Positions 1 to 5,991 of a stretch of DNA of 8,574 nucleotides are shown piece by piece. Position numbers and translations under genes: made by a program. Source of the stretch: Verrucomicrobiota bacterium (GTDB lineage: Bacteria; Verrucomicrobiota; Verrucomicrobiia; Opitutales; Opitutaceae); the NCBI GenBank assembly GCA_023446865.1, contig JAEXPL010000266.1, positions 1 to 8,574 of the forward strand, written 5' to 3'. The notes below the pieces were generated by a model, which saw only the letters and a program-made list of their open reading frames with translations, made no database searches and was not told where the DNA came from. Numbering within the stretch: position 1 is the stretch's first letter; every line of letters starts with the position of its first letter.

Positions 1-19
1 TTCTCACGAACGCCGCTAC
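1..19 (-). repeat. REP hairpin, left inverted copy (cut by window start)
   Basis: Read on the minus strand, this begins with the GTAG tetranucleotide (bases 19-16). The 5' arm CGGCGTTC (15-8), the loop GTGA (7-4) and the first three bases of the 3' arm (GAA, 3-1) follow, and then the window ends. It matches the architecture of four other copies in the window. A 5' GTAG next to a hairpin is the known signature of REPs mobilised by RAYT proteins. Its arm differs from the copy at 713-737 at one position (G for A), so a matching C is expected just outside the window. Confidence 0.75.
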
Positions 20-48
20 GGTGCCGCCACCGCCCCACCCTCCGCCCC

Positions 49-73
49 GTAGCGATGCCCGTGAGGGCATCGA
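49..73 (+). repeat. REP hairpin, left direct copy
   Basis: GTAG (49-52) is followed by a perfect 8-bp stem, CGATGCCC (53-60) with GGGCATCG (65-72), closing a GTGA loop (61-64), then a trailing A. With the inverted copy at 1-19 it forms a head-to-head, BIME-like pair with a 29-base spacer, directly upstream of the RAYT gene. Confidence 0.85.
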
Positions 74-145
74 TCCGTCCAGCTTCGCGATCATCCGCCC
101 GCCAACCTTGCCCCGCGGCCGAAAGTGCGTAGCCATTCCGCCATC

Positions 146-703
146 ATGGATGGCGCCGCCCCTCGCCGGCGTAACCGCCTGCCGCGTTTAGGCTCCGAAC
201 ATTACCGCGGTCGGGCGATCGTGCACTGGAGCATGACCATCGAGCGCCGAAGCCACGGCTGGCTCGACACGCTGCACCACGCGCGCCTGCGCGAGCTGCT
301 CTGTCATGCGCTCGGCCGGTACGGCGTCGTCTGCCCGGCCTACTGCCTGATGCCCGACCACGGCCATTTTCTGCTCTGCGGTGTGACCAGCTCCAGCGAC
401 CAACGCCTCGCGGTGCACCTGTTCCGCCAATCTTGGAACAACGTCCTTGCGCCGAACTTCCGCCTCCAAGCCCAAGCTCACGACCATGTCCTCCGCGAGG
501 AGGAGCGGAGCAGCGACGCGTTCCGCGCGATCACCTGGTACATCCTCGAAAATCCGGTGCGTGCCACCATCGCGGACCGCTGGCAGCACTGGCCGTGCTC
601 CGGCTGTCTCGTGCCCGGCTACCCCGATCTCGATCCGCGGCAGGAAGGCTACTGGGAGCTGTTCTGGCGGATCTGGAATCGCCTGAGCGAAGCGGCGCCA
701 TGA
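146..703 (+). CDS. REP-associated tyrosine transposase (RAYT, IS200/IS605-like Y1 family)
   Basis: A single-domain Y1 HUH transposase, known in this family to bind and cleave REP hairpins in single-stranded form. From the ATG at 146 the protein is 185 aa. An in-frame GTG at 125 would add seven residues; I prefer the ATG because the residues after it look like the family N-terminus. The metal-binding HUH motif is seen as MPDHGHFLL (histidines at about residues 72 and 74). The catalytic tyrosine lies in TWYILENPVRA (about residue 132), which is the family's usual Y-I-x-x-NPVRA context. The DHVLREEE segment and the C-terminal PGYPDLDP and YWELFW stretches are also typical of this RAYT type. No frameshift or truncation is seen, so it may be active. 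REP pairs flank it on both sides, the normal arrangement for a RAYT. It runs convergently toward the TRAP operon. Confidence 0.9.
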   Translation: MDGAAPRRRNRLPRLGSEHYRGRAIVHWSMTIERRSHGWLDTLHHARLRELLCHALGRYGVVCPAYCLMPDHGHFLLCGVTSSSDQRLAVHLFRQSWNNVLAPNFRLQAQAHDHVLREEERSSDAFRAITWYILENPVRATIADRWQHWPCSGCLVPGYPDLDPRQEGYWELFWRIWNRLSEAAP

Positions 704-712
704 TGCAAACGG

Positions 713-737
713 TCGACGTTCTCACGAACGTCGCTAC
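713..737 (-). repeat. REP hairpin, right inverted copy
   Basis: On the minus strand, GTAG (737-734) is followed by CGACGTTC (733-726), loop GTGA (725-722), GAACGTCG (721-714) and A (713). The 8-bp stem is perfect. Bases 719-738 repeat bases 1-20 with one mismatch, so the left and right flanks of the RAYT carry matching inverted copies. Confidence 0.85.
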
Positions 738-755
738 GCGGCATCTCTCTTCCTC

Positions 756-780
756 GTGGCGATGGGCGTGAGCCCATCGA
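756..780 (+). repeat. REP hairpin, right direct copy
   Basis: GTGG (756-759, a one-base variant of GTAG) precedes CGATGGGC (760-767), loop GTGA (768-771), GCCCATCG (772-779) and A. Compared with the copy at 49-73, two stem positions have changed from C to G and both partner bases changed to match. It is paired head-to-head with 713-737 across 18 bases. The two hairpins fill most of the 110-base gap between the convergent RAYT and TRAP-binding-protein genes, where they could also slow transcription from either side. No U-tract is present. Confidence 0.82.
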
Positions 781-813
781 TCCCCCCGTCAGCATTCTCA
801 CGCTCCGCCGCCC

Positions 814-1839
814 TCAGCTCTTGCCCAGCGCGCGGCACTCGGCGAGCAGGCGCATCGTCTCGTCGAAGATGTCGGCCGGCACCAGTTTGCCGCGGATGTT
901 CGGATAGACCTTCTCGGAGATCGTCCGCCACTCGGCCTCGGTCTCGGGGGAAATCTTCTCCACCTTCAGGCCGCGCTTCTCCATCGCCACGACCGACTCG
1001 TCCATCTCGCGCCGGCCGGTGGCCTTGATCTCGGCGCCCGCCTTGGCGGCGGCCTCGAGCAGCTTCACGCGGGTCGCCTCGGGGATCTTCTCCCATGTTT
1101 CCTTGCGCACGACGAGCGCGCCGACCAGCGGCGCCCAGTTGAGGTCGAGCATGTATGGCGCGCGGGCGTCGACCTGCGCGGCCATGGCGAAGAACGGCGG
1201 CAGCGGCACCGCGTCGATCAGCCCCGTGCCGAGGCCGGGTACGATGTCGGCCGTCTCCAGCGCCTTCGCGTCGAATCCGGCGGACTGGTACAACTCCACC
1301 TGCGCCGGATTGCCCGACCAGCTGAAGAGCTTGAGTTTTCGCAGGTCGTCGGGATGCACGATCCGCTCCTTGGTGAAGAACCGCACCCAGCCGGAATCCA
1401 CCCAGAACAGCACGACGAAGCCCTTCCGGGCCATGCGCTCCTCGAGCAGCGGCCGCAGGCGCTCGCCCACATAGTCGACTTCGGCGAGGGTGCGAAAGCC
1501 CATCGGGATGTTCTGCAGGCCCGTCACGCCCGGTTCGATCTCGGCCAGGCCGACCGCGGTGAGCATCGTCGCCTGCAGCGAGTTCACCTGCATCAGGCCC
1601 ACCATCTCGGCCTCACCGCCGAGCTTGCCGCCGGCGAAGATGTTGAGGTCGACCGTGCCGCCCGACTCCTTGCGCCACGTCTCGGCCATCGCCATGAGCG
1701 TCTTGTGGTACGACGTGCCGACAGGCGCGAGCGTGCCGAGCTTGAGCTTGGGAGCTGCGGCTACGGTCGCCGCCAACGCGGCGGCGGCCAGCGCGACAAG
1801 CGCGCGACGAGAAAACATGGAGACGCGGGACTTGGGCAT
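814..1839 (-). CDS. TRAP transporter substrate-binding protein, DctP family (TatP-like)
   Basis: A periplasmic solute-binding subunit of a TRAP transporter, which captures a ligand and delivers it to a DctQM-type membrane pair. The 341-aa length is normal for DctP proteins. The N-terminus is a signal peptide: basic start with SRRALV at residues 10-15, alanine-rich core, cleavage near residue 29. The mature protein opens with KLKLGTLAPVGTSYHK, and GGKLGGEAEMVGLMQ (70-84) is the classic DctP segment. The hinge region DLRKLKLFSWSG (165-176) has Phe172 where most DctP proteins have the carboxylate-binding Arg. LGTGLIDAV (203-211) corresponds to the usual LQTGxVDG. The start at 1839 is chosen because it lies 26 bases after the stop of the upstream TatT gene; a start at 1929 would overlap that gene and lose the signal peptide. 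No Shine-Dalgarno is seen. No permease gene follows within the window. Confidence 0.92.
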   Translation of the reverse strand: MPKSRVSMFSRRALVALAAAALAATVAAAPKLKLGTLAPVGTSYHKTLMAMAETWRKESGGTVDLNIFAGGKLGGEAEMVGLMQVNSLQATMLTAVGLAEIEPGVTGLQNIPMGFRTLAEVDYVGERLRPLLEERMARKGFVVLFWVDSGWVRFFTKERIVHPDDLRKLKLFSWSGNPAQVELYQSAGFDAKALETADIVPGLGTGLIDAVPLPPFFAMAAQVDARAPYMLDLNWAPLVGALVVRKETWEKIPEATRVKLLEAAAKAGAEIKATGRREMDESVVAMEKRGLKVEKISPETEAEWRTISEKVYPNIRGKLVPADIFDETMRLLAECRALGKS

Positions 1840-1865
1840 GGCGGAAAAGGAAGCGGAGTACGGAA

Positions 1866-2810
1866 TCAGCGCGCCGGCTGGGCGGGCGCGGTATTGAGGA
1901 ACAGGTCGTCTTTGCGCGAGAGCAGCCAACGCGCCCGGCGCTGCATGACCAGATTCACGAGACGTTGTTCCGGGTACGCATCGGCATCGAGCGCGAGCGC
2001 CTTCTGCAGCAGCGACTCGAACTGCGCGAAGTCCTGCTGTTCGACACAGACGGCCTCGGCGAAGTTCACGTAGGGTGCCGCCTGCCGGCCGCGCGCCAAC
2101 TCGACCGCGCGCTCGAAGTGCACCCGCGACCGTGCCGCCGCATCACCCGGGACGCCTTGGCGGGACATTTCGTAGGTGATCAGAAAACCGTGGATCGCGC
2201 CCTCGCCCCAATCGGCGTCGAGCTCCGTGGCGCGATCGATGAGCGCCTCCATCTGCGGGATCTCGGCGATGCGCGCCGGATCGTCCTTGCTCAACGCGAT
2301 CGCCGCCGCCCACGCCGCCGCCGTCCAGTAGAGCTGTGGCGCATCAGCCTTGGAGAACCGCTTCACCGCGCCGCGCGGGTCGGCCGCCAGCGCCGCGCGC
2401 ACCCCCTTCTGCCGCACCTCGAGCCCGCGCAGCCCGTAGTCGCGGGCCCGCAGGTAGAGACGTTTCGCCCGCTCGCGCCCGGCCTGGGCCGCGGCAAAAT
2501 CCGTGGCCTCGCTCTCGTCGGCCTGCTCCTGCACGAAGGCGTAAGCATACTGCGTGAACCCGCTCGAGGTCGCCAACAGCAGTCCGCGGTGTTCAGGGCT
2601 CTCGGCCAACAGGCTCTCCATCAGCTTCAAACTGAATGGCACCGCCGCCTGCACCAACTCCGGGTCGTCGTCCGTGGCAAACGTTCCGCCGCCGCTGGAG
2701 AGTGCATCGCCCAGCTTGTTGACCGCCAGCTTGTTGACCGAACATCCAGCCATCCCGCCGAGCACGAGAGCGGCGAACGCACAACGGAAAGTGAAACGCA
2801 GCGCAGACAT
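1866..2810 (-). CDS. TRAP transporter TatT-component family lipoprotein
   Basis: A predicted lipoprotein of the TatT (T-component) family. In Treponema pallidum, Tp0956 of this family is a helical, TPR-like protein that forms a complex with its cognate TRAP binding protein. The 314-aa product has a lipoprotein signal ending in GGMAGC, with Cys23 as the lipidated residue. The family signature follows: VNKLGDAL (30-37), DPELVQAAVPFSLKLMESLL (49-68), ESPEH (70-74) and GFTQYAYAFV (84-93). The rest is helix-rich with TPR-like spacing, for example YWTAAAWAAAIAL (161-173), AIHGFLITYEM (205-215) and HFERAVELA (231-239). It is the first gene of an operon with the DctP-type protein, 26 bases apart, so the two probably act together in the periplasm. 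The C-terminus ends in a short Ala/Pro tail. No clear Shine-Dalgarno precedes the ATG. Confidence 0.9.
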   Translation of the reverse strand: MSALRFTFRCAFAALVLGGMAGCSVNKLAVNKLGDALSSGGGTFATDDDPELVQAAVPFSLKLMESLLAESPEHRGLLLATSSGFTQYAYAFVQEQADESEATDFAAAQAGRERAKRLYLRARDYGLRGLEVRQKGVRAALAADPRGAVKRFSKADAPQLYWTAAAWAAAIALSKDDPARIAEIPQMEALIDRATELDADWGEGAIHGFLITYEMSRQGVPGDAAARSRVHFERAVELARGRQAAPYVNFAEAVCVEQQDFAQFESLLQKALALDADAYPEQRLVNLVMQRRARWLLSRKDDLFLNTAPAQPAR

Positions 2811-3086
2811 GAAGACGGCGTTGAAACAAAGCCCCCCGGCCGTGGCGAACAGAAACCAGCTTCATGGCTCTGCTCCGGGACGAACGGCGCAGATGGTCCC
2901 GCCGGTGGCTACACCACCGCCCGCCACCGGTTGCCGCCCCTGCGGAAATCCCGCCGGACACCGCCCGAAGAGCGGCACCGGGGCGACACCCCATTTTCAC
3001 CCGCCCGCCACACAACCGGCCGCAAAAACGTTGTGCCCTCGCCGCCGCCCCTCAACCTCGCACCGATCTCGCAATCCATTTCCACC
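2811..3086. promoter_or_regulatory. divergent intergenic region between the TatT and OlsB-like genes
   Basis: These 276 bases separate two divergent genes and must hold promoters for both. I see no convincing -35/-10 pair on either strand. The most AT-rich patches are near 2819-2830 and 3022-3034. A 6-bp inverted repeat, CACAAC (3011-3016) with GTTGTG (3030-3035), spans the second patch and overlaps an alternative in-frame GTG (3033) for the OlsB-like gene. Confidence 0.4.
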
Positions 3087-3866
3087 GTGCCCCCCACCGC
3101 ACTCATCGACCAGCCGACCACTCGCCAGCCCGGGTTCCCGTTCGTCACGGACCGGTATCGCGTGCGCCTGGCTGCCTGCGAGGCCGATCTCCGCTCCGCC
3201 CAGCGCCTGCGCTTCGAGGTCTTCAACAAGGAACTCAACGAGGGCCTCGAATCCGCCTGGCTCACCGGCCACGACGAGGACCGCTTCGACAGCGTGTGCA
3301 CCCACCTGCTGGTCGAGGAAAACACCACCGGCGCGATCGTCGGCACCTACCGGATGCTGCCCGGGCCGGTCGCCGCGTCTTCAGGGACTGGGTACTATAG
3401 CGCGCAGGAGTTCGACTTCGCCCCGTACGAGCCGGTGCGCGCGCAGATTCTCGAGCTCGGCCGCGCCTGCGTCCACCACGACCACCGCAACCAGACCGTC
3501 GTCGGCATCCTCTGGCGCGGCATCGCGATGTATGCCCGCAGCTGCGGCGCCCGCTACCTGATCGGCTGCAGCTCGCTCACCTCGCAGGACCCGGTCGAGG
3601 GCGCCGCAATGTACCGGCAACTCGAGGAGAAATACCTCGCCCCCGCGCCCTTCCGCACGCGGCCGACGCCGGCCTACGCGTTTCCGCTCCCGCCCACCGA
3701 GGGCGTCACCACCAAGGTGCCGCGCCTCATGGCCGCCTACCTGATGATCGGCTGCCGGATCTGCGGCGAGCCGGCCATCGACCGCGAGTTCAAGACGATC
3801 GATTTCCTCACGTTGATGGACATCGAGAACGTTCCCGCCGCCGTCGCCCGCAAGTACATGATCTGA
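3087..3866 (+). CDS. OlsB-like GNAT acyltransferase (ornithine/amino-acid N-acyltransferase family)
   Basis: A GNAT-fold protein of the OlsB / Acetyltransf_5 group. In ornithine-lipid synthesis OlsB transfers a 3-hydroxyacyl chain from acyl carrier protein to the alpha-amino group of ornithine, giving lyso-ornithine lipid. From the GTG at 3087 the protein is 259 aa. Family features seen are LRFEVFNKELNEG (41-53, the R-x-x-V-F-x-x-E region shared with autoinducer-synthase-like GNATs), the acidic HDEDRFD (62-68), HLLVEE (73-78), IVGTYRMLP (84-92), LELGRACVHHDHRN (122-135) and YLIGCSSL (157-164). There is no in-frame ATG nearby. GTG 3087 is preferred because it leaves a short N-terminus, and GTG 3033 would add 18 Pro/Ser-rich residues. 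It is convergent with the MuiA-like gene. The OlsA-like partner lies downstream on the same strand. The true acyl acceptor cannot be read from sequence. Confidence 0.85.
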   Translation: MPPTALIDQPTTRQPGFPFVTDRYRVRLAACEADLRSAQRLRFEVFNKELNEGLESAWLTGHDEDRFDSVCTHLLVEENTTGAIVGTYRMLPGPVAASSGTGYYSAQEFDFAPYEPVRAQILELGRACVHHDHRNQTVVGILWRGIAMYARSCGARYLIGCSSLTSQDPVEGAAMYRQLEEKYLAPAPFRTRPTPAYAFPLPPTEGVTTKVPRLMAAYLMIGCRICGEPAIDREFKTIDFLTLMDIENVPAAVARKYMI

Positions 3867-3907
3867 GCGCCGCGCCGCCGGCCCAGCCCCCTATCCGCCG
3901 CATCGCC

Positions 3908-3932
3908 GTAGCGATGCCCGTGAAGGCATCGA
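3908..3932 (+). repeat. solitary REP hairpin in a convergent gap
   Basis: GTAG (3908-3911), CGATGCCC (3912-3919), GTGA (3920-3923), AGGCATCG (3924-3931), A. It differs from the copy at 49-73 by a single base, A3924 for G, which breaks the loop-closing pair and leaves a 7-bp stem. It lies 41 bases past the stop of the OlsB-like gene and about 3 kb from the RAYT, so it appears to be a dispersed, non-autonomous copy. Confidence 0.82.
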
Positions 3933-3972
3933 CCATACGCGACGGCGCCGCGCCCACCCGATCTCCGAAGTC

Positions 3973-4000
3973 AGCGCGGAGGCGGGTGCGGCTCCACGCT
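3973..4000 (-). terminator. imperfect stem-loop after the MuiA-like gene
   Basis: AGCGCGGAG (3973-3981) can pair with CTCCACGCT (3992-4000) over nine positions with one mismatch, around a 10-base GC-rich loop. It starts 11 bases beyond the stop codon of the minus-strand gene. There is no U-tract, so a termination role is only inferred from position and GC-rich stem. Confidence 0.25.
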
Positions 4001-4011
4001 CCGGCGCCCGT

Positions 4012-5790
4012 TCACTCGAGTCCCATCACCGGGAAATCCGCGGGATACTCGACTTGGAATTTAAGGGGGATCTCGCGTTTCTCGCCGGGCTTGAGGATGA
4101 GCGTCCAGCTCAGGGTCCCATCGGCATCCTTGCGGATCGCGCCATCGTTGCCGCCGTCCTCTTCCTTGCGGAGTTGGTCCGCCGCCGGCGCGATCATCGT
4201 CACGACCACCTTCTCGTGGCGAGAGACCGGCAGCTGATCCTTCACGATCACGGTCTCGGTCGTCTTGTGGTTGTTCTCCACCGTGATCACCACGTCGTAG
4301 GTGATGCGAGCGCGCTTCGAGAAGGCCCCGGTGTCCTCCTTCAGCCGGTTGAGCAGCTTGCGCTTCACGGTGAAGCCGGCGTCGACCCCGAGGTTCAGCA
4401 CGAACTTCGCCCCGGTCATCACCGTGGGCAGCGAGGATTTGGCGACGAACCCGCCGTCGAGATAGATGTTCATGTCGCCTTCGAGGAGCGGGAAGGCCGC
4501 CGCGTTGGTCACCCGCGCCCGCAGGTAGGTGTGCGGCGAGAGCTTTGGTTGCGCGAGGAAGTTCATCACGCCCTCGAGGGCGGTGGCGCCGATGCTGTAC
4601 TTGCGCGCGCCGTAGTCCGCCGGCACGTCGGCAGCGAACGGGATCGTGAAGGTCGCCGAGCCGAGTCCGTCGGTGACGGCCGCCTCTGTCGTGGCGGCGT
4701 CGCTGAGGACCTCCACCGCGTCGGCCTTCGCGGTATTCCCCATCCCGGCGAAGTTGCCGTAGGCCCCAGACGCCTCGGTACCCTTCGTGTACTGCAGCAG
4801 CGCCTGGTTGTCGGTCGCCCCCGTTTCTTTCAGGAACTCCTTGGTTGTCGCGTCGACCGCCTGCTGGAGGGTCGGCCGCTCGCTCACGATCCACGGTTCG
4901 AACACCGGCGGCTTGCCGCCGAGCTCCAGCCGCGCGGTCGAGAGCCGCAGCTGCACCCCGCGCCAATCTTCGCCCGTGCGCTGCTGCACCATCGCGGCGT
5001 AGGCGAGTTGGATGCTCTTGTCGGCGGAGGCGATGCGCACGTCGTAGGTCGGCTCCCAGCGTGCGTTCTCCACCTGGTAGGCCACGCGGATCGTCAGCTT
5101 TCCGGGCGTGGCCACCTCGTAGCGCACGTAGACGTCCTGCACCGACTTCCCCTTGGCTGTCTCCAGATCCTCCTGCTGGGCCTTCGCGGCTTCGGCACGT
5201 TTCACGATCTGCTCCTGCTGCCGCTTGGCCGCGCGCAGCTCCGCGGCAAGTGCCGCCTGGCGCTCGGAATAGAACGCCAGTTGTTTCTCCCACTCCGCCT
5301 GCGCCGGGACGGGGCCGGCGTTGTCCCCGGTGGGCCGGGTGGTCGCAAACGTCTTGATCCGGTCGAGGTAATCGCGCTGCTGCTCGATCAACTTGATCCG
5401 GTCCACCGCTTCCTCGAGCTCGGCGTCGAGCGCCTGCCGCTGCTCCGCAAGCTCGCGCAGCCGCGCGGAAGCCGGTTCGTCGAGATGCATCTCGAAGGCG
5501 GTCACATCGAGGATCGTCGCCTTCGCCGTGCCGGCCGCGGTGACCTGCAACAGGTTCGGGTTCACGCTCTCCGGCAGTCCGGCGAACCGCACCGCCTGCA
5601 CGCCCGCAGCCAGCTCCACCGTCGCCTCTCGCGTCACGATCGCGCTGTCCTCATAGACCACCACTCCGGTGATCCGCGACTCCGCCTCGATCGGCGCCGC
5701 CGCCAAGGGCTGGAATGAGAACGCCAGTCCGACCAAGGCCGACGCTACGGAGAAAGCGACACGGAACGAGAGATTCAGGGAACGGTTCAT
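4012..5790 (-). CDS. exported MuiA-family protein (DUF4140/DUF4139)
   Basis: Member of the mucoidy-inhibitor MuiA family, whose molecular function is not established. The 592-aa product has a signal peptide (cleavage near residue 32, after PLAAA). An N-terminal DUF4140-like domain follows (about 36-105, beginning ESRITGVVVYEDSAIVTREATVEL). Next are two charged, Gln/Glu/Arg-rich coiled-coil segments (about 105-150 and 165-213). The C-terminal DUF4139 domain (about 215-592) contains YEVATPGKLTIRVAYQVENARWEPTYD, split here by family-typical motifs: YQVENARWEPTYDVR (238-252), TGEDWRGVQLRLSTARL (272-288) and LKPGEKREIPLKFQVEYP (566-583). A Gly/Ala/Thr-rich linker at about 310-378 interrupts DUF4139. 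ATG 5790 is chosen because it opens directly into a good signal peptide; the frame stays open to 6444 but that stretch is antisense to the acyltransferase gene. It is divergent from the OlsA-like gene and convergent with the OlsB-like gene. Confidence 0.9.
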   Translation of the reverse strand: MNRSLNLSFRVAFSVASALVGLAFSFQPLAAAPIEAESRITGVVVYEDSAIVTREATVELAAGVQAVRFAGLPESVNPNLLQVTAAGTAKATILDVTAFEMHLDEPASARLRELAEQRQALDAELEEAVDRIKLIEQQRDYLDRIKTFATTRPTGDNAGPVPAQAEWEKQLAFYSERQAALAAELRAAKRQQEQIVKRAEAAKAQQEDLETAKGKSVQDVYVRYEVATPGKLTIRVAYQVENARWEPTYDVRIASADKSIQLAYAAMVQQRTGEDWRGVQLRLSTARLELGGKPPVFEPWIVSERPTLQQAVDATTKEFLKETGATDNQALLQYTKGTEASGAYGNFAGMGNTAKADAVEVLSDAATTEAAVTDGLGSATFTIPFAADVPADYGARKYSIGATALEGVMNFLAQPKLSPHTYLRARVTNAAAFPLLEGDMNIYLDGGFVAKSSLPTVMTGAKFVLNLGVDAGFTVKRKLLNRLKEDTGAFSKRARITYDVVITVENNHKTTETVIVKDQLPVSRHEKVVVTMIAPAADQLRKEEDGGNDGAIRKDADGTLSWTLILKPGEKREIPLKFQVEYPADFPVMGLE

Positions 5791-5991
5791 GGTGCGAAGC
5801 GAGGGGGTTGAGATAGCGCTCAGGGGCGCGAGACGACGCTGGTGTCCGCAAGAATCGGAGTCAACCGCCGCCCCGGAGCACACCAGCCGCGAGGTCGCCG
5901 CACCATCGCGCTGCGCGCAGGCGCCTTCGAGCCCCGGATCCGTTCCCGCCTTGCCGCCGAGCGGTGACACCGCCACGAACGTGGTCTCCCG
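5791..5991. promoter_or_regulatory. divergent intergenic region with two abutting dyads
   Basis: This 201-base region lies between the divergent MuiA-like and OlsA-like genes. No clear sigma-70 promoter is visible. Near the + strand start codon there are two adjoining palindromes. GCGGTG-A-CACCGC (5961-5973) has perfect 6-base arms around one central base. CCACG-AA-CGTGG (5973-5984) has perfect 5-base arms. They end eight bases before the ATG at 5992, so they could be an operator or an mRNA leader hairpin controlling the acyltransferase. Confidence 0.35.

Noticed and set aside
793..813. Possible sixth REP around the TCTCAC at 796-801
   Set aside because: The GTGA loop is present on the minus strand but the flanking arms do not pair and there is no GTAG foot.
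704..813. Classical rho-independent terminator for the RAYT or the TRAP operon
   Set aside because: Only REP hairpins are present, with no U-rich run on either strand.
1840..1929. Upstream ATG for the TRAP binding protein
   Set aside because: It overlaps the end of the TatT gene and buries the signal peptide; the ATG at 1839 fits both the spacing and the export signal.
1965..3086. Long + strand open frame running into the OlsB-like gene (633 codons in total)
   Set aside because: The upstream part is antisense to the well-supported TatT gene and has no family features; the OlsB-like homology begins only after about 3130.
4054..5718. 554-codon + strand frame opposite the MuiA-like gene
   Set aside because: His/Arg/Leu-rich antisense translation typical of high-GC shadows; the minus-strand frame has a signal peptide and recognised domains.
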